From Tsukamurella conjunctivitidis (GTDB taxonomy: Bacteria > Actinomycetota > Actinomycetes > Mycobacteriales > Mycobacteriaceae), in contig NZ_VIGX01000008.1 of NCBI RefSeq assembly GCF_007858475.1, forward strand, positions 1-64,000: DNA of 64,000 bases. The letters are read 5' to 3'. The translations under genes were made by a program, and so were the position numbers. This document shows positions 28,297 through 37,932 of the stretch, piece after piece. Every line of letters starts with the position of its first letter. Within the stretch, counting starts at the first letter, position 1. The notes under the pieces were generated by a model. It searched no databases. It had not been told where the DNA came from and was given only the letters and a program-made list of their open reading frames with translations.

Positions 28297-28343
28297 GTTC
28301 GTAGCTGTTGGACTTCTGCTGAGCACGGACGCAGGGTGGAGTC

Positions 28344-28703
28344 ATGACCGAGAACAGCACGCCCCGCCGCATCGCCGAGACCTACTTCCGCTGCTGGGAG
28401 GAGAAGGACTTCGAAGCGTTGCGCCCCTACCTCGCCGCCGACTGCGTCTTCACGGGCGTCTTCGGCGTCGCGCACGGTCCCGAGGAGTTCCTCCGGGGCC
28501 TCGGCGGCATGGCCGCCGCCACCGACTCGCTCGCGGTGCGCGCCCGCGTCGCCGACGGCACCGACGTGATCACCTGGTTCGACCTGGGGATGGGCGGTGC
28601 GCCGCAGACGGCGGTCGCGAACTGGACGCACGTCGAGAACGGCCTGATCACCGCGGTGAACGTGACCTTCGACCCGCGCGAGATCCTCGCCGCTTCGGCC
28701 TGA
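28344..28703 (+). CDS. SnoaL-like/NTF2-fold protein
   Basis: A 119-residue protein of the NTF2-like fold: RIAETYFRCWEEKDFEALRPYLAADCVFTG at the start and WTHVENGLITAVNVTFDPREIL at the end follow the SnoaL-like pattern of a small polyketide-cyclase or ligand-binding cone. Members include isomerases, cyclases and binding proteins, so no reaction can be named. It is divergently transcribed from the LysR gene and is probably its target. Confidence 0.85.
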   Translation: MTENSTPRRIAETYFRCWEEKDFEALRPYLAADCVFTGVFGVAHGPEEFLRGLGGMAAATDSLAVRARVADGTDVITWFDLGMGGAPQTAVANWTHVENGLITAVNVTFDPREILAASA

Positions 28704-28747
28704 CCGCCGGGCGGGAGCGAGCGGCCCGGGGTCGCTACGCTGGGCCG

Positions 28748-29410
28748 ATGACCGAGACCGAGGGGCGGCGTTACAGCGGTGTCAGCGCCGAGGCGCGGCG
28801 GGACGAGCGTCGCGCCCGGTTCGTGGACGCCGCGCTGACCGTCGCCGCCCGCGAGGGCGTGGCGGCCGTGAGCGCCCGCTCGCTCTGCGCGGAGTCGGGC
28901 CTGCACGCGCGGTACTTCCGCGAGACCTTCGATTCCCCCGACCAGGTGCTCGCCGAGGCCTTCGACGCAATGGCCGCCACTGTCGTCGCCGATGCCCGGA
29001 CGGCCATCGCGTCCGTGCCGGAGGGCGGGGCCGACGGGATCGAGCGAAAGGTCCGTGCCGGCGTGCACGGTTCCCTCGCCGCGATGAGCGCAGACCCGCG
29101 TCGGGCCGCGCTCCTGATGGGTGCCGACCTGCACCCCGGACTGCGCGACCGGCGCGAGGCGCTGGTCGACCTGCTCGCCGGGGTGATGGCGGGCCAGGCC
29201 GCCGAGTTGCTCGACGATCCGCCCGACCCGGTCGACGCGCGGCTGTCCGCGCGGCTCATCGTCGTCGGCGGGATCGACCTCGCGATCGCCGCGCGCGCGG
29301 GCCGGATCGACGCCTCCCCGGAGCGGATAGAACAGATCATGGTCGCCGGGATCCTCGGGAACCGCGAGCTCACGGCCGTGCTGCGGCGGCTCCGCGGTGC
29401 CGACGGCTGA
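28748..29410 (+). CDS. TetR-family regulator
   Basis: The 220-residue protein has an N-terminal TetR helix-turn-helix (RARFVDAALTVAAREGVAAVS, LCAESGLHARYFRETFDS) and a variable helical ligand domain. TACGCT at 28736-28741 is six bases before the ATG, so the transcript may be leaderless. It precedes an MpaB-family oxygenase gene by 52 bases; a 19-base palindrome in that spacer is a good operator candidate. Confidence 0.92.
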   Translation: MTETEGRRYSGVSAEARRDERRARFVDAALTVAAREGVAAVSARSLCAESGLHARYFRETFDSPDQVLAEAFDAMAATVVADARTAIASVPEGGADGIERKVRAGVHGSLAAMSADPRRAALLMGADLHPGLRDRREALVDLLAGVMAGQAAELLDDPPDPVDARLSARLIVVGGIDLAIAARAGRIDASPERIEQIMVAGILGNRELTAVLRRLRGADG

Positions 29411-29423
29411 GGCGCGCAAATTG

Positions 29424-29442
29424 TGGCTACACGCCGTAGCCA
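29424..29442. promoter_or_regulatory. TGGCTAC-N5-GTAGCCA palindrome, putative TetR operator
   Basis: A seven-base perfect inverted repeat spaced by ACGCC ends eight bases before a TACATT -10 box (29451-29456) of the MpaB-family gene. Its location between a TetR gene and the next gene, over the promoter, is typical of a TetR operator. Confidence 0.65.
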
Positions 29443-29462
29443 GATAGGGGTACATTCGGGGT

Positions 29463-30641
29463 ATGACCATCGCAGCCCCGCGCACCGTCGACACCCCTGA
29501 ACGCTTCGATCGCGACCCGGAATGGGCCGCCCGGACCACCCTGCCGCTCCGTCTGCTGCAGCACGACCGCCGGCCGTTCACCGCCGAGGAGATCGACTGG
29601 GCCCGCGACGGCGTCAGCCGCGGCGACGAGCTCGGGAACCGGCTCGGGCGGGCGATGATCGACGACCGCGCCTTCTCCATGCGCGAGCTCGACGACGCGC
29701 TCGGCGGAGGGGAGACCGCGGTCCCGGTGCTCCGGGAGCTGATCGATGCGACGGGAGCGGCGGCGACGCCGGCGTGGGTGGACTTCGACGCGTGCGAGCG
29801 CGGGGCGGCGGTGTGCCGGCGCTCGGGCTCGCTCGGCCTCGACGTCCTCGCCACGGCCTCCCTGATGACCGGGTACACCACCTCCGCCACCACCCGCCAG
29901 CTCGTCGCGACGGGCCGCCTCGTCGACGGCGTCGACGCGCGGATCCACGAGACGACCCAGTGGTGGGCGGAGATCATCGGGGGCGAGCTGCGCCCGCACG
30001 AGCAGGGCTGGCGCTCCGCCGTGAAGGTCCGCGTGATCCACGGCCTCGCCAACACCGCGCTGCTGCGCCGCGACGACTGGGACACCGCGGAATGGGGCAT
30101 GCCGATCAACCAGTCCGACCAGCTCGGCACCCTGGGCCTGTTCTCCACCACCTTCCTCATCGGCCTGCGCGCCCTGGGCATGCCGGTGTCCGCGGCGGAG
30201 GGCCGCGACGTGATGGCACTGTGGCGGTACGTCGGCTGGCTGCTCGGCATCGACGAGCACGTCCTGCCCGCCACCGAGGGGGAGGGCCGCCGTCGCATGG
30301 TTCAGATCGGGCAGTACGCACCCGGCCCGGACGCCGATTCCGCGGTCCTGGGGCGCGCCCTGTACGGCAACTGGGGCCGGCACGACTACCCGGTGGCGCA
30401 GTCCGTCCGCCGCCTCTTCCACCGGCGTTACCTGGGCAGCCTCGAGGCCGTCTTCGCGGGGCCGGCCGGCCTGCGCGACCTGGGCCTGCCCCGGGAGCTG
30501 CCCTGGGCGGTGCCGGTGGCCTGGGCGAATCACCTGCCCTTCCAGGCGGCGGCGCGCCTCTCGCCCGTCGCACGAGAGTGGGTGACGGCCCGCGGCGAAC
30601 GGCAGATCGCCACCTGGCTGTCCCGCAACCGGCCGAGCTGA
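29463..30641 (+). CDS. MpaB/latex-clearing-protein family oxygenase (DUF2236)
   Basis: A 392-residue DUF2236 protein of the branch that includes latex-clearing protein Lcp, a b-type-heme dioxygenase of polyisoprene. The candidate heme-ligand histidine is H193 in VKVRVIHGLAN, and the preceding SATTRQLVATGRL segment resembles the conserved Arg/Thr region of Lcp. No signal peptide is seen, unlike secreted Lcp, so this is probably an intracellular oxygenase on another substrate. TACATT lies six bases before the ATG. A TetR gene and palindrome lie directly upstream. It meets the glycerate-kinase gene convergently with 22 bases between. Confidence 0.88.
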   Translation: MTIAAPRTVDTPERFDRDPEWAARTTLPLRLLQHDRRPFTAEEIDWARDGVSRGDELGNRLGRAMIDDRAFSMRELDDALGGGETAVPVLRELIDATGAAATPAWVDFDACERGAAVCRRSGSLGLDVLATASLMTGYTTSATTRQLVATGRLVDGVDARIHETTQWWAEIIGGELRPHEQGWRSAVKVRVIHGLANTALLRRDDWDTAEWGMPINQSDQLGTLGLFSTTFLIGLRALGMPVSAAEGRDVMALWRYVGWLLGIDEHVLPATEGEGRRRMVQIGQYAPGPDADSAVLGRALYGNWGRHDYPVAQSVRRLFHRRYLGSLEAVFAGPAGLRDLGLPRELPWAVPVAWANHLPFQAAARLSPVAREWVTARGERQIATWLSRNRPS

Positions 30642-30663
30642 TCGCGCTCGGACCGCGCGCGGC

Positions 30664-31788
30664 TCAGGCGGTGACCCCACCCTCCGCGATGGTGCGGCCC
30701 ACCCGGCGCAGCAGGTCGGCGGCGTTCGCGATCGACCGTGCGGGGTCCGGCTCGATGTCGGAGAGCGTCAGTGCCCGTTGGAATCCGGCGGCCCTGACCT
30801 GCTCCGCGCTCAGCGCGCTGCGGCCCGCCACAGCGATGACGGGCACCCCAGCCGCGCGTGCCGCGGAGGCCACGCCGACCGGTGCCTTGCCGTGCAGCGA
30901 CTGCTCGTCGAGCGACCCCTCGCCCGTGACGACGAGATCCGCCGCCGCGACCTTGCGGGCGAAGTCGGCGAGCTCGAGCACGATGTCGACGCCCGGCCGC
31001 GCCGCGGCGCCGAGCACGGCCATCGCGCCGAAGCCCGTGCCGCCCGCCGCCCCCGCGCCCGGCGTCCCCCGCAGGTCGGTGCCGGTCGCCTCCGCCACCA
31101 CATCGGCCCACGTGCGCAGCGCGCCGTCGAGCAGCGTGACCTGGGAGGCGCTCGCCCCCTTCTGCGGCCCGTAGACGGCCGCGGCGCCGGCGGGGCCGAG
31201 CAGCGGGTTGTCGACGTCGCAGGCGAGCGTGAATCGCGCGGCGCGGGCCTCGGGGATCAGGCCCGAGAGGTCGGCGTGCGCAGCGTGCAGCAGCGCGGTG
31301 CCGCCGGGCCGCACGGGTTCGCCCGCACGGTCGGTGATCGTCACGCCGAGCGCCTGCAGCATGCCGGCGCCGCCGTCGGTCGACGCGCTCCCGCCGAGGC
31401 CGAGGACGATGTCCTCCGCGCCGTGCTCGAGCGCGTGCCGGATGACGGACCCCAGCCCGAAGGTCGTGGCGCCCAGCGCGTCCGGCACGCCGCCGGGCAG
31501 CAGTTCCAGCCCGACGGCCGAGGCCAGCTCGACCACCGCCGTGGCGCCGCCGCGCGCGTAGGACGTGGTGTGCGGAGCCCCGGTCGGCCCGGTGGTCCCC
31601 ACCTGCACCCGCTCCCACCCGGACGCCACGGCGGCGTCGACGGTGCCGTCCCCGCCGTCCGCGATCGGGGCGTGCACGCACACCCAGTCGGGAGCGCCGT
31701 CCGCGATGCCGCGAGCGAGCGCGGCGGCGACGCCCGCCGCGGACAGCGAGCCCTTGAACTTGTCGGGCGCGAGCAGCACCGTCGTCAT
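30664..31788 (-). CDS. glxK: Glycerate kinase
   Basis: The 374-residue GlxK/GarK-family kinase phosphorylates D-glycerate made from tartronate semialdehyde. Recognised by LLAPDKFKGSLSA at the N-terminus, PIADGGDGT near residue 41 and LGLGGSASTDGGAGMLQALG near residue 128. It is the last of four genes (hyi, glxR, gcl, glxK) on the minus strand, nine bases after gcl, and completes the conversion of glyoxylate to glycolytic phosphoglycerate. Confidence 0.95.
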   Translation of the reverse strand: MTTVLLAPDKFKGSLSAAGVAAALARGIADGAPDWVCVHAPIADGGDGTVDAAVASGWERVQVGTTGPTGAPHTTSYARGGATAVVELASAVGLELLPGGVPDALGATTFGLGSVIRHALEHGAEDIVLGLGGSASTDGGAGMLQALGVTITDRAGEPVRPGGTALLHAAHADLSGLIPEARAARFTLACDVDNPLLGPAGAAAVYGPQKGASASQVTLLDGALRTWADVVAEATGTDLRGTPGAGAAGGTGFGAMAVLGAAARPGVDIVLELADFARKVAAADLVVTGEGSLDEQSLHGKAPVGVASAARAAGVPVIAVAGRSALSAEQVRAAGFQRALTLSDIEPDPARSIANAADLLRRVGRTIAEGGVTA

Positions 31789-31797
31789 CGCAGCCGC

Positions 31798-33618
31798 CTA
31801 GTCCAGCAGCAGGAGCGCGGTCGGCGCGTCGGTCCCGACGGTCGCGAGGTCCTCGAACTCGGCCACGTTGTCGAGTTCGGTGCCCATCGCGATGTTGGTC
31901 ACCCGCTCCAGGAAGATCTCGACGACGACGGGCACCTTGTGCTCGCGGGCCATCTCCTGCGCGCGGGTGAGCGTCGCGGCGATCTCGGCGGGATCGGTGA
32001 CCCGCACCGCCTTGCAGCCCAGGCCTTCGGCCACCTTGACGTGGTCGACGCCGTAGCCCTTGGGGGCCAGGGGCATCGGGTCCGCGCCGTTCGTGCTGTG
32101 GGCGTCGTCGGCGTCGGCGTTGATGTTGTCGAAGCCCAGCTGGACCTGGAAGTCCATGTCGAAGGCGCGTTGCGCCTGCCGGATCAGGCCGAGGTACGAG
32201 TTGTTCACGACCACGTGCACGTAGGGCAGGTTGAACTGCGCCGCGACCGCGAGTTCTTCGATCATGAACTGGAAATCGTAGTCGCCCGACAGGGCCACCA
32301 CGTCGGTTCCGGGCACGGCCTTGACCACGCCGAGCGCCGCGGGGATCGTCCATCCCAGTGGCCCGGCCTGCCCGCAGTTGATCCAGTGCCGCGGCTTGAA
32401 GACGTGCAGGAACTGCCCGCCGGCGATCTGCGAGAGCCCGATCGTGCTGACGTAGCGGGTGTCGCGGCCGAAGGCCTTGTTCATCTCCTCGTAGACGCGC
32501 TGCGGCTTGATCGGGATCTCGTCGAAGTGCGTGCGCCGCTGCATGGTCCGCTTGCGCTCGGCGCAGGACTCGACCCACGCCGAACGGTCGGCCAGGGCAC
32601 CGGCCGTCCGCCGCTCGCGGGCCACCTCCACCAGCTGCTCCAGCGCGGCGCCCGCGTCGGAGACGATGCTGTAGTCCGGCGGGAAGACGCGACCGATCTG
32701 GGTGGGATCGATGTCCACGTGGACGAACGTGCGGCCCTCGCGGTAGGTGTCCAGCCCACCCGTGTGCCGGTTCGCCCAGCGGTTGCCGATCCCCAGCACG
32801 AAGTCGGAGGCGAGCATCGTCGCGTTGCCGTAGCGGTGCGCGGTCTGCAGGCCCACCATGCCGGCCGCGAGCCGGTGGTCGTCCGGGATGGTGCCCCAGC
32901 CCATGAGGGTGGGGATCACCGGGACGTCCAGCAGCTCCGCCAGTTCCACCAGCTTGTCGGAGGCGTCGGCGTTGATGATGCCGCCGCCCGCCACGATGAG
33001 CGGTCGCTCGGCCGCGGCCAGCATGTCCAGCGTCTTCTCCGCCTGCGCCCGGGTCGCGGCCGGCCGGTGCACGGGCAGCGGGGTGTAGGTGTCCGGGTCG
33101 AACTCGATCTCGGCGAGCTGCACGTCGATGGGCAGATCGATGAGGACGGGGCCGGGCCGACCCGAACGCATGAGGTGGAAGGCCTGCGCGAAGACGCCCG
33201 GCACCTGTGCGGGTTCGAGCACGGTGACGGCCATCTTGGTGACGGGCTTCGCGATGGAGGCGATGTCGACCGCCTGGAAGTCCTCCTTGTGCAGGCGGGC
33301 GACGGGCGCCTGACCGGTGATGGCGAGGAACGGGATGGAATCGGCCATGGCGGAGTACAACCCCGTGATCATGTCGGTGCCCGCGGGGCCGGACGTACCG
33401 ATGCAGACCCCGATGTTGCCGGCCGCGGCGCGGGTGTAGCCCTCCGCCATGTGTGAGGCGCCCTCGACGTGGCGGGCGAGCACGTGGCCGATGCCGCCGT
33501 GCGCGCGCATCGCGGCGTAGAAGGGGTTGATGGCGGCGCCCGGAACGCCGAACGCCTGAGTGGCGCCCTCGAGTTCCATGATCGTGACCGCTGCTTCGGC
33601 GGCGCGCATACGAGCCAT
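31798..33618 (-). CDS. gcl: Glyoxylate carboligase
   Basis: The 606-residue thiamine-diphosphate enzyme joins two glyoxylates to tartronate semialdehyde plus CO2. It is close to E. coli Gcl over the N-terminus ([29 protein letters not shown]), and keeps V51 where other ThDP enzymes have the catalytic Glu, the hallmark of Gcl. The ThDP-binding [15 protein letters not shown] motif is near residue 445. It is 24 bases after glxR. Glyoxylate here most likely comes from purine/allantoin breakdown. Confidence 0.97.
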   Translation of the reverse strand: MARMRAAEAAVTIMELEGATQAFGVPGAAINPFYAAMRAHGGIGHVLARHVEGASHMAEGYTRAAAGNIGVCIGTSGPAGTDMITGLYSAMADSIPFLAITGQAPVARLHKEDFQAVDIASIAKPVTKMAVTVLEPAQVPGVFAQAFHLMRSGRPGPVLIDLPIDVQLAEIEFDPDTYTPLPVHRPAATRAQAEKTLDMLAAAERPLIVAGGGIINADASDKLVELAELLDVPVIPTLMGWGTIPDDHRLAAGMVGLQTAHRYGNATMLASDFVLGIGNRWANRHTGGLDTYREGRTFVHVDIDPTQIGRVFPPDYSIVSDAGAALEQLVEVARERRTAGALADRSAWVESCAERKRTMQRRTHFDEIPIKPQRVYEEMNKAFGRDTRYVSTIGLSQIAGGQFLHVFKPRHWINCGQAGPLGWTIPAALGVVKAVPGTDVVALSGDYDFQFMIEELAVAAQFNLPYVHVVVNNSYLGLIRQAQRAFDMDFQVQLGFDNINADADDAHSTNGADPMPLAPKGYGVDHVKVAEGLGCKAVRVTDPAEIAATLTRAQEMAREHKVPVVVEIFLERVTNIAMGTELDNVAEFEDLATVGTDAPTALLLLD

Positions 33619-33642
33619 GTCAGTTCTCCAATGGTCTTCGGG

Positions 33643-34524
33643 TTAGGAGGTGCGGCCCGACAGCCGCTCGACGCCGCGCAGCAGCGCGGAGTGGTCGAGC
33701 GCACCGTCGCCGTTGGCGCGGGCGGAGGCCATGAGTTGGGCGACGAGGCCGCCGAGCGGTGCGACGACGCCGGCCTCCCGGGCGGCGGCGGTCACGATGC
33801 CGAGATCCTTGTGGTGCAGCTCGATCCGGAACCCGGGTTCGAACTCGCGGTCGAGCATCTTCTGCGCCTTCTGGTTCAGCACGGCGGAGCCCGCGAGCCC
33901 GCCCCCGAGGACCTCCACCGCTGCGGCGGTGTCCACGCCGTACGCCTCGAGGAAGACGATCGCCTCGGCCAGGAGCTGGATGTTGCCGGCGACGATGAGC
34001 TGGTTGGCGGCCTTGACCGTCTGGCCCGAGCCGTGGGGGCCCACGTGCACGATGGTCTTGCCGACCACGTCCAGTATCGGCTTCGCCGCGGCGAAGTCCT
34101 CCGGCTCGCCGCCGACCATGATCGAGAGGGTCGCGTTCACCGCACCCGCCTCGCCGCCCGAGACGGGTGCGTCGATGAGACGGAACCCGCGCTCGCCGGC
34201 CTGCGCGGCGAGGTCCGTCGTGACGTCGGGCCGGATGCTGGAGAAGTCGATGATGAGCGCGCCGGCGGGGGCGTTGTCGAAGACGCCGCCCTCGCCGGCC
34301 AGCACGGCCTGCACGTCGGGGGAGTCCGGCACCATGACGGCGATGACCTCGGCGTCGGCCACGGCGTCGGCGATCGAGGCGGCGGCGCGGCCTCCGGCGT
34401 CGACGAGGGGTTTGGCCCGCTCCGGGGTGCGGTTGAAACCGGCCACCGTGTGCCCGGCGTTCGCGAGGTGGACGGCCATGGGGCTGCCCATGATGCCGAG
34501 TCCGATGAAGGCGATGTTCGTCAT
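33643..34524 (-). CDS. glxR: Tartronate semialdehyde reductase (2-hydroxy-3-oxopropionate reductase)
   Basis: The 293-residue beta-hydroxyacid dehydrogenase reduces tartronate semialdehyde to glycerate. It has the Rossmann start IAFIGLGIMGSPMAVHLANAG, the substrate loop LIDAPVSGGEAGA (about residues 118-130) and the catalytic-lysine helix GSGQTVKAANQLIVA (K near 170). It is between hyi and gcl on one transcript and supplies glycerate to GlxK. Confidence 0.96.
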   Translation of the reverse strand: MTNIAFIGLGIMGSPMAVHLANAGHTVAGFNRTPERAKPLVDAGGRAAASIADAVADAEVIAVMVPDSPDVQAVLAGEGGVFDNAPAGALIIDFSSIRPDVTTDLAAQAGERGFRLIDAPVSGGEAGAVNATLSIMVGGEPEDFAAAKPILDVVGKTIVHVGPHGSGQTVKAANQLIVAGNIQLLAEAIVFLEAYGVDTAAAVEVLGGGLAGSAVLNQKAQKMLDREFEPGFRIELHHKDLGIVTAAAREAGVVAPLGGLVAQLMASARANGDGALDHSALLRGVERLSGRTS

Positions 34525-34576
34525 TGTCGAGTCCTTGTCGGGTCGTCGATCGAGAGGGGACGGGGGACCGGGACGG

Positions 34577-35413
34577 TCAGGACGCGGCCGGGATGCGGGC
34601 CGCGCGCTGCTCGCGCGGGAGCCATGCGAAGGGATCCGCCTGGGTCTGCTTGTACTCCAGGCTGATCGGGCCGCGGTAGCCGACGCGGGTCAGGTGCGCC
34701 AGGTGGCCGTCGAGATCGAGCGTGCCGGTGCCGGGCTCTCCGCGGCCGGGATCGTCCGCGATCTGCACGTGGCCGATCCGGTCGGCGTAGGTGTCGATGG
34801 CGGCGGTGACGTCGTCGCCGTTGACGTGCAAGTGGTACAGGTCGGCGAGCAGACGCAGGGAGTCGATACCGGACTGCTCCCGCACGCGATCGATGACGGC
34901 CACCGCGTCGGCGGCGGTCAGCAGCGGGTAGCGCGGGGCGCCGCTCACCGGCTCGATCAAGACGACGGCGTCCATGGCGGCCGCGGCACGCCCGGCGGCG
35001 GCGAGGTTCTCGGTCGCCACCGCGTCCTGCTCGGCCGGGGCGACGCCGTCGATCCGGTTGCCGTACAGCGCGTTGAAGGCGCGGGTGCCCAGGCGCTCGC
35101 CGATGCCGAGGACGACGTCGATGTTGTCGCGGAACTCGGTGACGCGGGCGGGGTCGGAGAGCAGGCCGCGCTCGCCGCCGGGCATGTCGCCGGCGGCGAA
35201 GTTGAGTCCCGTCAGCTGGACGCCCGCATCCTCGACGGCGGTGACGAAGGCGTCGACCTGCCGGTCGCCGGGCACGGAGGTCGGGAAGGGCCACCAGAAC
35301 TCGACGGCCTCGAAGCCGGCTTCGCGGGCGACACGGGGCCGCTCGAAGATCGGTGTGTCGGCCAGGAGGATCGAGCAGTTGACCGTGTACTGGGCGGGGG
35401 CGTTCGCGTTCAT
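34577..35413 (-). CDS. hyi: Hydroxypyruvate isomerase
   Basis: The 278-residue TIM-barrel enzyme of the AP-endonuclease-2-like family interconverts hydroxypyruvate and tartronate semialdehyde. Family features are FEAVEFWWPFP near residue 33, VLIEPVSGAPRYPL near 148 and LRLLADLYHLHVNGDD near 187, which carry the acidic metal ligands. AAGGAG precedes ATG 35413. It is the first gene of the glyoxylate operon, downstream of the promoter/operator at 35495-35548. Confidence 0.92.
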   Translation of the reverse strand: MNANAPAQYTVNCSILLADTPIFERPRVAREAGFEAVEFWWPFPTSVPGDRQVDAFVTAVEDAGVQLTGLNFAAGDMPGGERGLLSDPARVTEFRDNIDVVLGIGERLGTRAFNALYGNRIDGVAPAEQDAVATENLAAAGRAAAAMDAVVLIEPVSGAPRYPLLTAADAVAVIDRVREQSGIDSLRLLADLYHLHVNGDDVTAAIDTYADRIGHVQIADDPGRGEPGTGTLDLDGHLAHLTRVGYRGPISLEYKQTQADPFAWLPREQRAARIPAAS

Positions 35414-35494
35414 GGGGGCTCCTTCGTCAGACAGGACGTACGGGCGATGCAGGTTCTGGCGAGGTCCGATACGACCTGCAAGCTTTCGCCTGTT

Positions 35495-35548
35495 GGAAAG
35501 ATCATTTCCGTACTATGGAATTGTGGCATGTGATGGTGGTCACGTCAA
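35495..35548 (-). promoter_or_regulatory. Promoter and operators of the hyi-glxR-gcl-glxK operon
   Basis: Read on the minus strand, TTGACG (35548-35543) is a perfect -35, followed by a 17-base spacer and CACAAT (35525-35520) as -10. The spacer holds GTGA-N6-TCAC. GGAAA-N5-TTTCC at 35495-35509 overlaps the likely transcription start. The same three elements in the same order occur at 38823-38874 before the urate operon. The GGAAA/TTTCC dyad resembles IclR-family operators such as E. coli TGGAAATNATTTCCA; an AllR/IclR-like repressor is an inference. Confidence 0.7.
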
Positions 35549-35635
35549 GGGGTTCCGGAAAGACGGAAGCCGGAGTGCGTGGTGCACCCCGGCTCCGGTC
35601 GGAGGCGTGCGGCCGTCGGCCGACGACTCGGATTC

Positions 35636-37009
35636 TCAGTCGTCCTTCGGGATCGGATTGCCGCGTTCGTCGGGTGCGGCTGCGAACACCGAGACGTCCG
35701 GGCGGTTACCTGCGGTGATCTCGTTGAACAGGAAGTTCAGGACGACCGCCACGACGGCCGCGGCGCTGATCCCGGAGTGCATCACGGTCCCGACCGCCGT
35801 CGGGAAGGCGTGCCAGAAGTCCGGTGCCGCCACGGGGATCATGCCCATCCCGAGGGACACGGCGACGATCACCATGTTGAGGTTGCCGTCGAAGTTCACG
35901 CGCGAGAGCGTCTTGATGCCGCTGGCCGCGACGGAGCCGAACAGCACGAGGCCGGCGCCACCCAACACGGGATACGGGATCGCCGCGATCACACGGCCCA
36001 CGACGGGGAGCAGGCCCAGGAAGGCGAGGATGCCGCCGCCCATCGCCACCACGTACCGGCTCTTGATCCCGGTGAGGGCCACCAGGCCCACGTTCTGCGC
36101 GAACGCGCTGCACGGGAAGGCGCTGAACGCGGGGGCCACCGCGGTGGAGAGCATGTCGGCCCGCAGTCCGTTCGCCACCCGCCTGGCGTCGACGGGCGTG
36201 CCCACGATCTCGCCGATGGCGAGGATGTCGGCCGTGGTCTCGGTCATGATCACCAGGATCACGATCGTCATCGAGATGATGGCGCCGATCTGGAAGGTCG
36301 GGCTGCCGAAATGCAGGATCGGCGGGAGCGAGAAGATCGGGCCGTCGCCGACCTTGGAGAAGTCGAGCTCGCCCATGAACGCGGCGATCACCGTGCCGAC
36401 GACGATGCCGATGAGGATCGAGAGCCGGGAGATCGCGCCCTGGAACAGGCGGCTGATCACCAGGATGATCAGGACCGTGGCACCCGCCAGCCCGATGTTC
36501 GCCATCGACCCGTAGTCGGCGGCCTTCGCGTTGCCGCCCTGTGCCCAGTTGAAGGTCACGGGCAGCAGTGACAGGCCGATCACCGTGATGATCGTGCCCG
36601 TCACGACCGGCGGGAAGTAGCGCACCAGCTTCGCGAAGACCGAGCTCAGGGCGAGGCCGATCAGCCCGGCGACGATGATCGCGCCGAAGATCGGCCGCAC
36701 GCCGCCGTCCTGCGCGATGGCGGTCATCGTCGACACGCTGGCGAACGAGAGGCCCTGCACGATCGGCAGCCGGGCGCCGAGGGGACCGATGCCGATCGTC
36801 TGCAGGATCGTGGCCAGGCCGCTGACGAACAGGCCGGCGGTCACGAGCAGGCTCATGTCCGTGGCGGAGAGCCCCGCCGCGCCGCCCACGATGAGCGGGG
36901 GCGCGATGACGCCGCCGTACATCGTGAGGATGTGCTGGAGGCCGTAGACGAAGGTCCTGCCCAACGGGAGGCGTTCGTCCTCGGGCCGTACCTCGGTGGC
37001 TGTGGTCAT
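35636..37009 (-). CDS. NCS2-family purine permease (urate/xanthine type)
   Basis: A 457-residue membrane protein with about 14 spans of the nucleobase-ascorbate transporter family. The family signature QNVGLVALTG is near residue 310, and ETTADILAIGE near residue 255 holds the conserved Glu that binds the purine. As the last gene of the uraD-uraH-uricase operon (12 bases after the urate oxidase gene) it probably imports urate or xanthine by proton symport. The C-terminal tail is hydrophilic (PDERGNPIPKDD). Confidence 0.93.
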   Translation of the reverse strand: MTTATEVRPEDERLPLGRTFVYGLQHILTMYGGVIAPPLIVGGAAGLSATDMSLLVTAGLFVSGLATILQTIGIGPLGARLPIVQGLSFASVSTMTAIAQDGGVRPIFGAIIVAGLIGLALSSVFAKLVRYFPPVVTGTIITVIGLSLLPVTFNWAQGGNAKAADYGSMANIGLAGATVLIILVISRLFQGAISRLSILIGIVVGTVIAAFMGELDFSKVGDGPIFSLPPILHFGSPTFQIGAIISMTIVILVIMTETTADILAIGEIVGTPVDARRVANGLRADMLSTAVAPAFSAFPCSAFAQNVGLVALTGIKSRYVVAMGGGILAFLGLLPVVGRVIAAIPYPVLGGAGLVLFGSVAASGIKTLSRVNFDGNLNMVIVAVSLGMGMIPVAAPDFWHAFPTAVGTVMHSGISAAAVVAVVLNFLFNEITAGNRPDVSVFAAAPDERGNPIPKDD

Positions 37010-37021
37010 GCCGGGCGCCCG

Positions 37022-37927
37022 TTAGCAGAATCCGGGGACGCCGTGCCACGCCGAGCCGGCGTCGGACGCGTCGTCGCGCACCACGCTCGCCTCGATCAGG
37101 CCGTACGGGCGGTCCGCCGCGATGAACACCTCGCCGGGGTTCTCCGTGCCGAACGGGGACAGGTCCACCAGGAAGTGGTGCTTGTTCGGTGCGGAGAACT
37201 TGATCTCCGCGACCTCCGGGTGTCGCTCGAGCACCGCCTCGCCCATGCCGTACAGGGTCTGCTGCAGGGCCTTGCTGTGGATCTCGGCGAAGCGCTGCAG
37301 CATGATCGCGCGGATCGAGTCGAAGGTCTTGTCCCAGTCCACGTCCGTGTGGTCGTAGCGCCATTTCGCGACGAGGGACGTGGCGAGGATGCGGTCGTCG
37401 GTCTCCTGCAGCGTCGTGTACTTGTCCTTGAGGAAGCCGTGGAACTCCGAGCCGGTGGACTTGAGCAGCGTCAGGTCGTGGATGCCGGAGACGACGTGGG
37501 CGCGGCGGTCCGCGCCGCGGCCGTCGACGTTGACGACCGTCGAGCGGACGCCGCCGCCGGAGCGGACGAACGCGTGGTCGTGGCCGGCTCCGTCGACCTC
37601 AATGCGCTCCCAGGGGTACTCGTGCACCTCGATGCGCGCACCGTCGGCCTTCGGGGTGGAGTCGATGAAGTGCCCGCCGAGCGTGAGCGCGTAGTCCTCG
37701 ATCGCGCCGATCCCCTTCTCCTTGGCGAAGGCGAAGGCGGTGTTCTTCTGGGTGTCGGTGGGCAGCACTGCGGCTTGATCGCCGCTGATGTGCGCATCGG
37801 AGAAGTCTCCGCGCAGCGCCGAGGAGACGTTGAGATCGCGGATCGTGTGCCGGGCGGTGTCGCGGTAGATCCGCACCACGCGGTTCTCCGCCTTGCCGTA
37901 CTGGTTGGGGCCCAAGTGGATTGCCAT
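37022..37927 (-). CDS. pucL: Urate oxidase (uricase)
   Basis: The 301-residue cofactor-free uricase converts urate to 5-hydroxyisourate. The catalytic dyad is K12 (YGKAENRV) and T57 (LPTDTQKNT), and the third residue is in NKHHFLVDL. Both tandem T-fold halves are complete (LGGHFIDSTP, ATSLVAKWRY). ATG 37927 follows AGGAAG and lies five bases after the HIU hydrolase gene. The product is taken on by UraH and UraD encoded just upstream. Confidence 0.96.
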   Translation of the reverse strand: MAIHLGPNQYGKAENRVVRIYRDTARHTIRDLNVSSALRGDFSDAHISGDQAAVLPTDTQKNTAFAFAKEKGIGAIEDYALTLGGHFIDSTPKADGARIEVHEYPWERIEVDGAGHDHAFVRSGGGVRSTVVNVDGRGADRRAHVVSGIHDLTLLKSTGSEFHGFLKDKYTTLQETDDRILATSLVAKWRYDHTDVDWDKTFDSIRAIMLQRFAEIHSKALQQTLYGMGEAVLERHPEVAEIKFSAPNKHHFLVDLSPFGTENPGEVFIAADRPYGLIEASVVRDDASDAGSAWHGVPGFC

Positions 37928-37932
37928 GGTGG

